DNA of 64,000 nt from Clostridia bacterium. Lineage in GTDB: Bacteria; Bacillota; Clostridia; Oscillospirales; CAG-272. Within the stretch, counting starts at the first letter, position 1. Each line of letters starts with the position of its first letter. The DNA lies in assembly GCA_017453255.1 (NCBI GenBank), contig JAFTKN010000028.1, forward strand, positions 1 to 64,000, written 5' to 3'. Both the position numbers and the translations under genes were made by a program. Below the pieces are notes generated by a model. That model did not search any database, was not told the DNA's origin, and was given only the letters and a program-made list of their open reading frames with translations. Below are positions 44,856 to 53,075 of this stretch, piece after piece.

Positions 44856-45386
44856 TCAACTATCTCGTGAATTTAATCGTTCAAATTCATAAGATAGCAT
44901 ATTTAAGGTTTTTGAGTCTATAATACCGCTTGAATCCATAAGATTTTTCCTTTGTAGCACCTTGATAGCATTAACAGTTTGCTTATCATAGACTCCATTT
45001 ATTTCGATTTTTCCCATTTCATCATGGTGATTACTTATTTCGTTAAGCATATGCTGAATTACATATAAATTATTATCCTTGCTATCAGGATATATATAAT
45101 AACCACTATCCTGGGGAAATATTTTCACACTACGAGCAAGTAACGAGGCATCTTTTCTTGCTTCATCAATTTTAAATAGTAGCTCCCACGTTTCATTATC
45201 TACAATTCCACTTGGATAAAGACCATATTTCGTTTGAAATTCTATAACCGAATCTCTTGTATCAGTATCATAGAGCCCACTTGGCTTTATTTTTGCTAAG
45301 CCATCACTTTCATATTGAAGATATCTTAAAATGCGCTGTATTTGTATAATAGCATTTTTATCATTTTCCAATTTATAATATGCCAT
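44856..45386 (-). CDS. Peptidoglycan-binding protein, third gene of SleC-like cluster
   Basis: 176 aa with two PG_binding_1-type modules (about 5-70: GLYDTDTRDSVIEFQTKYGLYPSGIVDNETW; about 98-165: GVYDKQTVNAIKVLQRKN). No signal peptide or catalytic domain. It starts two bases after the upstream gene's stop, and its ribosome site GGAGAA lies inside that gene's end. Together with the next two upstream genes it looks like pieces of a SleC-type spore cortex enzyme encoded separately. Role inferred from that context. Confidence 0.8.
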   Translation of the reverse strand: MAYYKLENDKNAIIQIQRILRYLQYESDGLAKIKPSGLYDTDTRDSVIEFQTKYGLYPSGIVDNETWELLFKIDEARKDASLLARSVKIFPQDSGYYIYPDSKDNNLYVIQHMLNEISNHHDEMGKIEINGVYDKQTVNAIKVLQRKNLMDSSGIIDSKTLNMLSYEFERLNSRDS

Positions 45387-45388
45387 AA

Positions 45389-46786
45389 TTATTCTCCGAG
45401 ATTATATCCAGGGAATTGACCCTCAGATGTTTGGTTTCCATCATATAAATTTCTATAAGTAGAGGTAATTGACTCCCATGTTGAAGATGAAACAATGGGC
45501 TCGCTTCCAAGTCCAAAAATACGCTTATATTCGCTAACGGCATTTTGTGTTGAAACGCCAAAAATGCCGTCAACCGTTAACTTTGGAATGCTTGTATAGG
45601 TGTTTGAAATATAGTTTAAATATTCCTGTAAGGCGCTTACAGCCTCACCCTGTGAGCCTAATCTTAAAACTGTACCAGGATAGGGAAGCGTGAGGGAGGA
45701 AAAATATCCCTGTGGTAGAGATTCAAGAATACCGACATATTCACGATATAATCTATCCCATGTCGCAATGTTTACCTCACCTGTAACATCAAGACCATAC
45801 GCTTCTTGAAAGGCGTTTACCGCATCAAGTGTTCCTTGACCAAAAATTCCATCTAATGCAACAGATGGTATTGTGTTATTATATTCGGCAACAAGAGAGA
45901 GGAGATATTGTAGCTCATATACCTCACTTCCTGTATCACCCTCCTCTAAGAAGGAGTTGAAAATTCCGGATACCTCTTGCCTTGAAAGCCCCTCGGTTGC
46001 AAGGTCATTGAGCCTTTTTACTGCATTAAAGCTTCGTTGTATTGAATACCATGTATCCTTTCCAACAATTCCGTCAGGCTCTAAATTGAAGGCTCTTTGA
46101 TATGCAATAACCGCATTTTCAGTGCTTTCACCAAAAATACCATTTACAGGATAAATTTTAGGTATCGCAGGATAATTTTTTGAAATTCTATTCAGCCTGA
46201 TTTGAATTTGCTGTACGGAATTTCCAATTGATCCAAAGGCAAGCGCTCTTCCGTCCCACGAAGCAATAGGCTCTCCAACAGGTGCGTTTGTTACAATGTT
46301 TATGTTATCGCCATAATAATATTGAAGTATTTCATAGGGAGTGTAGCCTTGATCGGCAAGTGCAACCGTGCCCCATTGCTCAAGTCCGTCACATCTTAGC
46401 TCCCTACCATCACAGTATGCTGCAAAAAATGGCTCAATGCTATTTCCAACAACAAGATAATCATTAAATAGCTCATCGACAATTCTTGATACATTTTCAA
46501 AAATATCTCTATTATTTACAAAGGATTGGTCAATGCCTATAGAATTGGTAATATCAAAATTATATCCACGCGATCTATAATAATTAGTATAAATTCTATT
46601 TAATGCAAAGGAAACCTGAGCATAAACATTTGCTCGTATTGCATTTTCAGGCCACGTTGGGAAAATTTCACTTGATGCAACATTTTTTATGTAGTCAGCA
46701 AAGGTAACAGTTACATTTTGTGCATTTGAATCAGGTGGTCCTAAATGTACAGTAACATAATTTGGAATAATAGGTGTATTTGGCAT
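45389..46786 (-). CDS. SleC-like protein: SpoIID-like domain plus three peptidoglycan-binding modules
   Basis: 465 aa without signal peptide. The N-terminal half has VTVHLGPPDSNAQNVTVTF, NVASSEIFPTWPENAIRANVYAQ and YCDGRELRCDGLEQWGTV, which resemble the SpoIID/LytB-like catalytic region of clostridial spore cortex-lytic enzyme SleC. The C-terminal half has three PG_binding_1 modules (VNGIFGESTENAVIAYQ, LDGIFGQGTLDAVNAFQ, VDGIFGVSTQNAVSEYK). Likely acts on the spore cortex or coat during germination or maturation. AAGGAG before the ATG. Function is inferred from memory of SleC, not proved here. Confidence 0.8.
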   Translation of the reverse strand: MPNTPIIPNYVTVHLGPPDSNAQNVTVTFADYIKNVASSEIFPTWPENAIRANVYAQVSFALNRIYTNYYRSRGYNFDITNSIGIDQSFVNNRDIFENVSRIVDELFNDYLVVGNSIEPFFAAYCDGRELRCDGLEQWGTVALADQGYTPYEILQYYYGDNINIVTNAPVGEPIASWDGRALAFGSIGNSVQQIQIRLNRISKNYPAIPKIYPVNGIFGESTENAVIAYQRAFNLEPDGIVGKDTWYSIQRSFNAVKRLNDLATEGLSRQEVSGIFNSFLEEGDTGSEVYELQYLLSLVAEYNNTIPSVALDGIFGQGTLDAVNAFQEAYGLDVTGEVNIATWDRLYREYVGILESLPQGYFSSLTLPYPGTVLRLGSQGEAVSALQEYLNYISNTYTSIPKLTVDGIFGVSTQNAVSEYKRIFGLGSEPIVSSSTWESITSTYRNLYDGNQTSEGQFPGYNLGE

Positions 46787-46800
46787 AAAAAGCTCCTTAA

Positions 46801-47229
46801 TTAAACATATTTTCCAGTTGCCTCTGAATTAAATCTACCCTCATTTGGTACAAAGTCATCACTGCGGGCAAATTCAGAAAGAGGAATAAGATACACATTT
46901 TGAAGAGAGGAAATACCTTGAAAAATTGGGACGTTTAAAAATGTTGCATCATAATAACCATCTGCAGTTACATAAATATCATAGCTTAGATAGGGAATGG
47001 GATTGTCAGGAGTTATAGATAAATCCTTGCTTTTGGTCTGTAATGCAACCTTTTCGGTTCTGCCCGAAATATCTGTATTTAGTAAGTATATAACATCGCT
47101 TTCTTCTGTAGAATTATCAGATAATCCTCTTTCATATATTGCAACCCTTGCATTACTAACAGGCAAAGCCCCGTTTGCAGTTGAAACAATAGTAGTTAAA
47201 TATCCGATGTAATTATTGTCGCTATTCAT
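46801..47229 (-). CDS. Carboxypeptidase-regulatory-like beta-sandwich protein, first gene of SleC-like cluster
   Basis: 142 aa with a transthyretin-like/carboxypeptidase regulatory fold: GALPVSNARVAIYE, DISGRTEKVALQT, YDIYVTADGYYDATFLNVPIFQGI. No signal peptide or catalytic residues. As I recall, clostridial SleC preproproteins begin with such a domain, so this may be the detached pro-region of the protein encoded 14 bases downstream. Strong GGAGGTGATTT ribosome site. No vegetative promoter seen; a sporulation promoter is likely. Confidence 0.75.
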   Translation of the reverse strand: MNSDNNYIGYLTTIVSTANGALPVSNARVAIYERGLSDNSTEESDVIYLLNTDISGRTEKVALQTKSKDLSITPDNPIPYLSYDIYVTADGYYDATFLNVPIFQGISSLQNVYLIPLSEFARSDDFVPNEGRFNSEATGKYV

Positions 47230-47280
47230 TAAATCACCTCCGTATTATTACATTTTATGAAGCATAAGGCAATTATGTTA

Positions 47281-47309
47281 TTGACAAAAATAAAAAATTG
47301 ATATATAAT
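47281..47309 (+). promoter_or_regulatory. Promoter of queT
   Basis: -35 TTGACA (47281-47286), 17-base spacer, -10 TATAAT (47304-47309). The transcript would start at about 47316 with a leader of roughly 90 nt. Confidence 0.9.
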
Positions 47310-47313
47310 CATT

Positions 47314-47400
47314 TAGAGCAAAATTACTTGCTCAAAGTGAGTTCGAAACCATCCTCACTGTGTTGAATATTCAAATATTTAGCATAAACAAAACTAAGGA
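47314..47400 (+). ncRNA. Structured leader of queT, candidate preQ1 riboswitch
   Basis: The leader holds hairpin GAGCAA/TTGCTC (about 47315-47332), a second hairpin AGTGAG/CTCACT with loop TTCGAAACCATC, a small palindrome TTGAATATTCAA, and an A-rich tail AAAACTAAGGAG that includes the ribosome site. queT leaders are known sites of preQ1 riboswitches, and the second hairpin plus AACTAAGGAG tail recall preQ1 class I. I cannot match the pseudoknot with certainty, so the class is open. Confidence 0.5.
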
Positions 47401-47406
47401 GAAAAA

Positions 47407-47895
47407 ATGAAAACAAACAAAACAAGACGTATTACAGAGGCAGCTCTTATTTGTGCGCTTTATGTGGCTCTTACTTGGCTTTCTAACGTGGTTGGACTTG
47501 CCTCTGGCTCAGTACAGCTTAGGCTTAGTGAGGCACTTTGTGTTTTGCCGTATTTTACCCCATCGGCAATATATGGCGTAACTATTGGATGCTTAATATC
47601 TAATTTAACAATGGGTGCACTACCCCTTGATATTGTCGTTGGCTCTCTTGCAACACTTATAGGAGTAGTTTTTACTTATTTTATAAGAAACAAGTGGCTT
47701 TGTCCTATACCAACGGTTTTATCAAACACTATTTTAGTGCCTTTAGTAATTACCTTAACAGTAAGTGTAGAATGGTCATGGAGCTTATATTTAGTTTCAT
47801 TGGCTGGGGTTTTTGTAGGCGAAATTTTATCGGTCTATGTGTTGGGCATTTTGCTTATTAAAGCACTTGAAAAAAGGAAAATATTTAAACGCTGA
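47407..47895 (+). CDS. queT: QueT, queuosine-precursor ECF transporter S component
   Basis: 162-aa membrane protein with about five to six helices. Family motifs: RRITEAALICALYVALTW, SGSVQLRLSEALCVLPYFTPSAIYGVTIGCLISN and GSLATLIG. It captures preQ1 or a related queuosine precursor and works with a shared ECF energising module encoded elsewhere. The candidate riboswitch upstream is consistent. AAGGAG ribosome site. Confidence 0.92.
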   Translation: MKTNKTRRITEAALICALYVALTWLSNVVGLASGSVQLRLSEALCVLPYFTPSAIYGVTIGCLISNLTMGALPLDIVVGSLATLIGVVFTYFIRNKWLCPIPTVLSNTILVPLVITLTVSVEWSWSLYLVSLAGVFVGEILSVYVLGILLIKALEKRKIFKR

Positions 47896-47912
47896 TTTTT
47901 TCAGCGTTTTTA
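47887..47912 (+). terminator. Terminator of queT
   Basis: AAACGCTGA/TCAGCGTTT stem that overlaps the stop codon, then TTTTTAT. Confidence 0.85.
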
Positions 47913-47922
47913 TATTATTTGA

Positions 47923-47952
47923 TTGACAATCATATTATTTATATGATAAAAT
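47923..47952 (+). promoter_or_regulatory. Promoter of ComEC-like hydrolase gene
   Basis: -35 TTGACA (47923-47928), 18-base spacer, -10 TAAAAT (47947-47952). The -10 overlaps the first ATG of the frame (47951), so translation must start further on, at 47984. Confidence 0.8.
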
Positions 47953-47983
47953 GAATATAAATTTAAAGGGAGGCTTTTCCATA

Positions 47984-48895
47984 ATGAAAAATAGAAAAAG
48001 GGGTTTAGTTAGGCTGGTGCTTTTATTAGCATCTGTTTTGTTTATTATAGGCGCATTTTGTGGTTGTGAGCTTTTGGAGGAGCTTTTTGAAGGTCCTACA
48101 CCAAGCTATGAAATTCCTGAGGGAAGCTGTGAGGTTCACTTTGTTGATATAGGACAGGGTGATTCAACATTAATAATGGCTGATAATAAAAATATCCTTA
48201 TCGATACTGGCGAAAAGGATAGTGATAACGTTTTGATTAATTACCTTAATAATAAGGGAATTAGTGAGCTTGAATATTTTGTAATAACTCACTTTGACTC
48301 TGACCATTTTGGTGAGGCTGTTGAGGTGTTAAATGCATTTTCTGTAAAAAATGTAATGATACCAGATCAGGTTAAAACCACAAAAATGTATGAAACCTTT
48401 ATCTCAACTCTCGAGGAAAAAACAGAAATCAATGTAATTTTTGCTAATGATATTGTAGGTCAAAAGGTAAATGTAGGTCAACTTGAGTTGAGCATTTTAG
48501 CTCCACTTAGAAACGATTATAAGGATTCAAATGACTATAGTATATCAATGGTAGCGAGATGGGGTAACAACAAATTCCTCTTAACAGGTGATGCAGAGAA
48601 GAATGCTGAGGAGGATATAGTTGCTCAGTATAGCTCTAAGGATTTAGATTGTGACGTATTTAAGGCAGGACATCATGGCTCAAGAACCTCATCAAGTGCA
48701 GAGCTACTTGAGCTTGCGACACCAACAAAAATAGTAATTTGTTGTGGAACAGATAATAAATATGAGCATCCACACGAAGAGGCTATGGAAAGATTTGAGA
48801 GTATTCCAAATGTTGAGATTTATAGAACCGACAAAATGGGTACGATAATTATGATAGCAGATGGTGAAAATATAACTGTGAAAACAGAAAAATAA
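47984..48895 (+). CDS. Extracellular ComEC-like metallo-beta-lactamase-fold hydrolase
   Basis: 303 aa from the ATG at 47984, which has GGGAGG upstream and lies after the promoter. An N-terminal signal peptide ends in GAFCGCELL, a probable lipobox, so it is likely membrane-anchored outside. The MBL domain is like the ComEC/Rec2 C-terminal domain: HFVDIGQGDSTLI, ILIDTG, THFDSDHFGEA (metal site), LTGDAEK and KAGHHGSRTSSS. Probably a phosphodiesterase or nuclease acting on extracellular DNA or nucleotides. Not the competence channel itself, since no membrane domain is present. Confidence 0.88.
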   Translation: MKNRKRGLVRLVLLLASVLFIIGAFCGCELLEELFEGPTPSYEIPEGSCEVHFVDIGQGDSTLIMADNKNILIDTGEKDSDNVLINYLNNKGISELEYFVITHFDSDHFGEAVEVLNAFSVKNVMIPDQVKTTKMYETFISTLEEKTEINVIFANDIVGQKVNVGQLELSILAPLRNDYKDSNDYSISMVARWGNNKFLLTGDAEKNAEEDIVAQYSSKDLDCDVFKAGHHGSRTSSSAELLELATPTKIVICCGTDNKYEHPHEEAMERFESIPNVEIYRTDKMGTIIMIADGENITVKTEK

Positions 48896-48898
48896 TAA

Positions 48899-48931
48899 AA
48901 AATCGGAATTTCAAACGAAATTCCGATTTTT
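48899..48931 (+). terminator. Terminator of ComEC-like hydrolase gene
   Basis: AAAATCGGAATTTC/GAAATTCCGATTTT stem with loop AAAC and T-rich end. It also serves the minus-strand phosphate transporter gene. Confidence 0.9.
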
Positions 48932-48936
48932 ATTTT

Positions 48937-48958
48937 TAGCCTTACGAAATCGAACCAA
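48937..48958 (+). repeat. TAGCCTTAC repeat, copy G (single end)
   Basis: TAGCCTTACGAAATCGAACC, matching the left end of the other copies. It lies 7 bases after the stop of the minus-strand NptA gene, with its TAGCC end pointing away from that gene. The rest of the element is not recognisable. Confidence 0.75.
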
Positions 48959-48965
48959 GCGAGCT

Positions 48966-50825
48966 TTAAGCATTAAGTGAATATTTTTCACTATATTCTT
49001 TATATAGCTTGTTAAATTCTGGGTTATCCTCTTTAATTGATTTAAGAAGCTCGTGTAAATCCAAACGATTTTGAGCGGTGTCAATTATACATACTGCAAT
49101 GTTAGAGCAGTGGTCTGCCGTTCTTTCAATGTTTGTAAGAATGTCAGACCAAATAAAGCCGGCTTCAATTGTGCAGTTGCCCTGCTGAAGTCTGTTGATG
49201 TGCTTAGATCTTAATTGCTCCTTTAGTCCATCAACCACTTGCTCAAGAGGCTCAATTTTATAAGCAGATTCAATATCGTTATTGATAAATGAATTTAATG
49301 TCATTGATAAAAGCTCATGAACACATGAGGTAAGCACAGAAAGCTCTTTTTTTGCCTCGTCCGAAAATTCAACGCCCTTTTCAAGAAGCTCTTCTTTAGA
49401 TTCAAGAAGATTTACAGCATGGTCAGAAATTCGTTCGAAATCTCCTATAAGTCGTAGATATTTAGCTGCATCATCACTTGCACGCTCACCGATATCACGA
49501 CTACTTAGCTTAACAAGATATGTGCCGATTTCATCTTCATAATGGTCGGTTTTATCTTCAATTTTTCTTATATGCTTTGCCCTTTCATTTGAGTATTCAA
49601 AAAGTGAATCCAAGCTATCATACAAAGCACCTACGGCATCGTTTGCCATTGTTGTGGTAGCAGTGTGACATACTGAAATTGCTATTGCAGGGGTTTGAAG
49701 GAGTCTTTCGTCAAGCACAGGCTCAACAACCTTCTTTTCACTTGGCTTGTCCTTGATAGCCCACATAGCAAGCTTCTCAAGAAGTCCTGCACAAGGCAAA
49801 AGAATAGCAGTACAAATTATATTAAAGCCCGTGTGGAAAATAGGAATCCAATAAGCCTGATAAGCCTCGCCTGTTACCTGTGGTGCTAACCAGAAGCTTG
49901 CTTCCTTCGTGCACGCCCAGACAATCCAAAAGACGGTCAGCAATATTGTTGTTCCAATAATGTTGAACATTAAATGTATAAATGAAGTTCTTTTTGCATT
50001 TTTATTAGCACCAACCGAGGAGAGAAGGGCTGTTACGCATGTTCCAATATTTTGACCCATAATTATTGGAATTGCTACTGCATTGCCAACAAGACCAGTA
50101 CGGGCAAAAGCCTGTAAAATACCAACAGATGCAGATGAGGATTGGATGATAGCAGTAACAATTGCACCGATAACAACACCGATGATAGGGAACCAAGCAT
50201 TACCTGCAAATTGAACAAATAAGCTTGTAAAGCCTTCGTTATTCTTTAATTCACTAACTGAGTTGGACATAGCCTCCATACCAAACATAAGAGTGGTAAA
50301 GCCTAACATAATAGAGCCTATTTCTTTTTTCAAGGACGACTTAGCAAACATATGTAAGCCTATTCCTATAATACCAAGAATAGGTGTCCAAACCATAGGC
50401 TTTAAAAAGTTGAGCCAAGCTAAAGCTCCCGATGCACTAATATCATTAAGAGATAAAAGCATGGCGGTGACAGTTGTACCAATGTTAGCACCCATAATAA
50501 CGTTGATAGCTTGTCTTAATGTCATAATGTTTGAGTTTACAAAGCCAACTGTCATAACTGTTGTTGCACTTGAGCTTTGAATAACTGCGGTTACACCCAT
50601 TCCTGTTGCCAAGCCTGCTATACGATTGGTTGTAAATTTACCAATAATCGTTTTGAGCTTGTTACCAGCAGCACGTTCAAGAGCGTTACCCATAAGGTTC
50701 ATTCCAAACATGAATACAGCCAATCCACCAAAGAGTAGCATCAAATCAAAAAAGTCAAACTGACCTAATGTACCGTCCTTGATCGAATCAGTACTGCTTA
50801 TAAAAAATTCAGCAAAACTATTCAT
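48966..50825 (-). CDS. Na/Pi cotransporter family protein with PhoU domain (paralog 2)
   Basis: 619-aa NptA-type sodium:phosphate cotransporter. The two membrane repeats carry the family signature twice (AVIQSSSATTVM and AIIQSSSASVGIL), with GANIGTTVTA and GQNIGTCVTA following. The cytoplasmic C-terminus (about 380-600) is PhoU-like helices (DFERISDHAVNLLE, NIERTADHCSNIAV). Imports phosphate or senses it. Next to a second paralog of the same layout (51065-52882). AGAAGG upstream of the ATG. Confidence 0.93.
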   Translation of the reverse strand: MNSFAEFFISSTDSIKDGTLGQFDFFDLMLLFGGLAVFMFGMNLMGNALERAAGNKLKTIIGKFTTNRIAGLATGMGVTAVIQSSSATTVMTVGFVNSNIMTLRQAINVIMGANIGTTVTAMLLSLNDISASGALAWLNFLKPMVWTPILGIIGIGLHMFAKSSLKKEIGSIMLGFTTLMFGMEAMSNSVSELKNNEGFTSLFVQFAGNAWFPIIGVVIGAIVTAIIQSSSASVGILQAFARTGLVGNAVAIPIIMGQNIGTCVTALLSSVGANKNAKRTSFIHLMFNIIGTTILLTVFWIVWACTKEASFWLAPQVTGEAYQAYWIPIFHTGFNIICTAILLPCAGLLEKLAMWAIKDKPSEKKVVEPVLDERLLQTPAIAISVCHTATTTMANDAVGALYDSLDSLFEYSNERAKHIRKIEDKTDHYEDEIGTYLVKLSSRDIGERASDDAAKYLRLIGDFERISDHAVNLLESKEELLEKGVEFSDEAKKELSVLTSCVHELLSMTLNSFINNDIESAYKIEPLEQVVDGLKEQLRSKHINRLQQGNCTIEAGFIWSDILTNIERTADHCSNIAVCIIDTAQNRLDLHELLKSIKEDNPEFNKLYKEYSEKYSLNA

Positions 50826-50947
50826 AAAATACCTTCTTAAAAATTTTGTCGCATTATAGCCGATTTAATTTTATCATGCGATAGGTAAAAAATAAACTCA
50901 GGCTATGTAAAATTTATGTAAAGTGTAATATTTTTACAGAAAATGAC

Positions 50948-50974
50948 AAAAAAAGGCTATCATAAGATAGCCTT
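50948..50974 (-). terminator. Terminator of upstream NptA paralog
   Basis: On the minus strand AAGGCTATC/GATAGCCTT with loop TTAT, followed by TTTTTTT. The message therefore includes repeat copy C in its 3' untranslated part. Confidence 0.88.
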
Positions 50975-50996
50975 AATTTATTTAGCAAAAAATTAT

Positions 50997-51067
50997 CAAG
51001 CTTTTTAACACAGTAAGTCAAGCTATTTTCCATTTCAAACCAATTGGGTTGGATTTTTGTAAGGTTA
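50997..51067 (-). repeat. TAGCCTTAC repeat, copy C
   Basis: 71 bp. On the minus strand it starts TAACCTTACAAAAATC, continues CCCAATTGGTTTGAAATGG and ends TTAAAAAGCTTG. It is nearly identical to copies A and B. Its first three bases are the TAA stop codon of the NptA paralog 1 gene. Confidence 0.88.
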
Positions 51068-52882
51068 ACCCTTTGAAACACCAATGGAATATTTGCTTTC
51101 AAAAGCCTTGAACTCCCTTTCAAATTGCTCATCATGGTTTGATTTTACCATGTTGAGATACTCGTGAGTGCCAAAGCTACTATGAGAGGTTTCGATAATA
51201 GCAACTGCGATATTAGAGCAGTGATCAGATATTCTTGCAAAGTTATTAAGTAAGTCGGAAAGAACAAAGCCAAGCTCAATAGTACAGGTTCCTGCTCTCA
51301 ATCTTACAATATGGTTAGACTTTGTATTTGCAATAAGCTTGTCAATTACCTGCTCAAGTGGCTCGACACGCTTAGCCATCTCAATGTCATTTTCAAGATA
51401 AGAACTCTCTGTGATATTTAGTATTTCCTTTGTAGCCTTAGCGATAATTTCAATTTCACCAGTGGCCTCGGTGGAGAATATAATACCCTTGTCCTTTAAT
51501 TCTTGAGCAACCTTTAATACACTTACTGCGTGGTCGCTAAGTCTTTCTAAATCTCCGATAGTATGAAGCATTTTGGAAATTTTTCTGCTGTCTGCATCGG
51601 AAAGTGCACGAGATGAAATTTGAACAAGATAGGTACCTAAGCTATCCTCATATTTATCAATAAGAGCTTCCTTGTCAAGAATAACCTTTGATGCCTTGTC
51701 ATTGTATGAATAAATATTATCAATAGAAAAATCTACTGTTTCCTTAGAAATCTTACACATTTCAAGTGTAAGGTTAGAGCACTCGGATAGAGCAACAGAT
51801 GGTGATTGCTGAATAAGAATTGGATCAATGAATGCAACCTCTAATTCTTTTTCATCACCCTTGTCTTTAACGATAACATATGCCAACCTTTCAAGTAGCT
51901 TTGAGAATGGTAATAAAATAGCAGTAGTAACTACGTTAAAGGTTGTATGGAATATTGCAATGTGCCATACGTTAACGGTCCAGCCAAAAATTGTCCCATT
52001 GTCAAATAGACCCATGATTGCAAATGGTATGAAGCAAAGTGTAACAGCAATTAGCTTGATTGTTAAGTGAGCTACAGCAACTCTCTTTGCGTTTCTGTTT
52101 GCACCAAGGCTTGAAATAACAGCAGTTACACATGTACCAATATTAAAGCCTAATATAAGAGGAATAGCAACCTTGAATGGGAAGCTGAATCCACCTATAA
52201 CAAGTGCTTGTAAAACACCGACAGATGCAGACGATGACTGAATAATCGTAGTGAATAATGTAGCGATAATAAGACCGAGCCAAATGCCAACAAATGGAGT
52301 TTGTAAAAAATTAATTATAGCTTGGAAGGCTTCCTTTTGCTCTTCAAGGAAGGAAACGGCTCCCGACATAAGCTCCATGCCCTGCATAAGAACTGCGAAG
52401 CCTAAACAAATTGTACCTATATCCTTGTTCTTTCTGTTTTTTGTAGAGAAGAACATAATAAGAATGATACCAAAAACAGCAATAAGTGGTGTGAAGAAAG
52501 AAGGCTTGAAAAGATTTAAAAATTTAAGATTATCATCAGAACTACCACCTAATGATGGGAGAGCAGTGATCCAAGGTGTAATCGTAGTGCCTATATTTGT
52601 ACCCATAAGCATACCGATTGTTTGTGGTAAGCTCATAATTCCTGATCCAACAAGACCAACTATCATAACAGTTGTAGCGCTTGAGCTCTGAATTACAGCA
52701 GTAACGCCTGCACCAAGTGCCATCCCTTTAACCTTGTTAGAAGATGCTTTTTTCAGAATGGTTTCCAGCTTACCTCCTGCCATTCTTTCAAGACCGTTGG
52801 TCATAATGTTCATACCATAAAGAAAGAACGCAAGACCACCGAGCAAAGTGGATACGGTTATTAACGCGTCAACCCAATGCAT
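51065..52882 (-). CDS. Na/Pi cotransporter family protein with PhoU domain (paralog 1)
   Basis: About 605-aa NptA-type sodium:phosphate cotransporter: signatures AVIQSSSATTVMIVG and TIIQSSSASVGVL in the two membrane repeats, GTNIGTTITP and GFNIGTCVTAV, and a C-terminal PhoU-like domain (GDLERLSDHAVSVL, NFARISDHCSNIAV). The frame runs to 52918, but GGAGG just before the ATG at 52882 gives the start. Same direction as paralog 2 but separated by its own terminator. Its stop codon is part of repeat C. Confidence 0.93.
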   Translation of the reverse strand: MHWVDALITVSTLLGGLAFFLYGMNIMTNGLERMAGGKLETILKKASSNKVKGMALGAGVTAVIQSSSATTVMIVGLVGSGIMSLPQTIGMLMGTNIGTTITPWITALPSLGGSSDDNLKFLNLFKPSFFTPLIAVFGIILIMFFSTKNRKNKDIGTICLGFAVLMQGMELMSGAVSFLEEQKEAFQAIINFLQTPFVGIWLGLIIATLFTTIIQSSSASVGVLQALVIGGFSFPFKVAIPLILGFNIGTCVTAVISSLGANRNAKRVAVAHLTIKLIAVTLCFIPFAIMGLFDNGTIFGWTVNVWHIAIFHTTFNVVTTAILLPFSKLLERLAYVIVKDKGDEKELEVAFIDPILIQQSPSVALSECSNLTLEMCKISKETVDFSIDNIYSYNDKASKVILDKEALIDKYEDSLGTYLVQISSRALSDADSRKISKMLHTIGDLERLSDHAVSVLKVAQELKDKGIIFSTEATGEIEIIAKATKEILNITESSYLENDIEMAKRVEPLEQVIDKLIANTKSNHIVRLRAGTCTIELGFVLSDLLNNFARISDHCSNIAVAIIETSHSSFGTHEYLNMVKSNHDEQFEREFKAFESKYSIGVSKG

Positions 52883-52912
52883 ATAATCCTCCAATAAATA
52901 AAATAAATAAAT

Positions 52913-52936
52913 AGCCAAGCGCCGTAGCGTTTGGCT
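52913..52936 (-). promoter_or_regulatory. 5'-terminal hairpin of NptA paralog 1 mRNA
   Basis: AGCCAAACGC/GCGCTTGGCT with loop TACG. It begins right at the predicted transcription start, so it would sit at the very 5' end of the mRNA and may stabilise it. Confidence 0.6.
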
Positions 52937-52942
52937 ATAATG

Positions 52943-52971
52943 ATTTTACCATAAATTTAACTAAAAGTAAA
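52943..52971 (-). promoter_or_regulatory. Promoter of NptA paralog 1
   Basis: Minus strand -35 TTTACT (52966-52971), 17-base spacer, -10 TAAAAT (52943-52948). Confidence 0.65.
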
Positions 52972-53075
52972 TAAAATTTTACAAAAAATAACTAATGTAA
53001 ACATTTTTTTACATTAATATCAAAAGTTAACACACAAAACAAGGAAATTTAGAAAATTACACGAGTAATAAAATA

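Noticed and set aside
50914-51135. Minus-strand frame in repeat C region
   Set aside because: It overlaps the NptA gene end, crosses its terminator, and its only similarity to other frames comes from the repeat itself.
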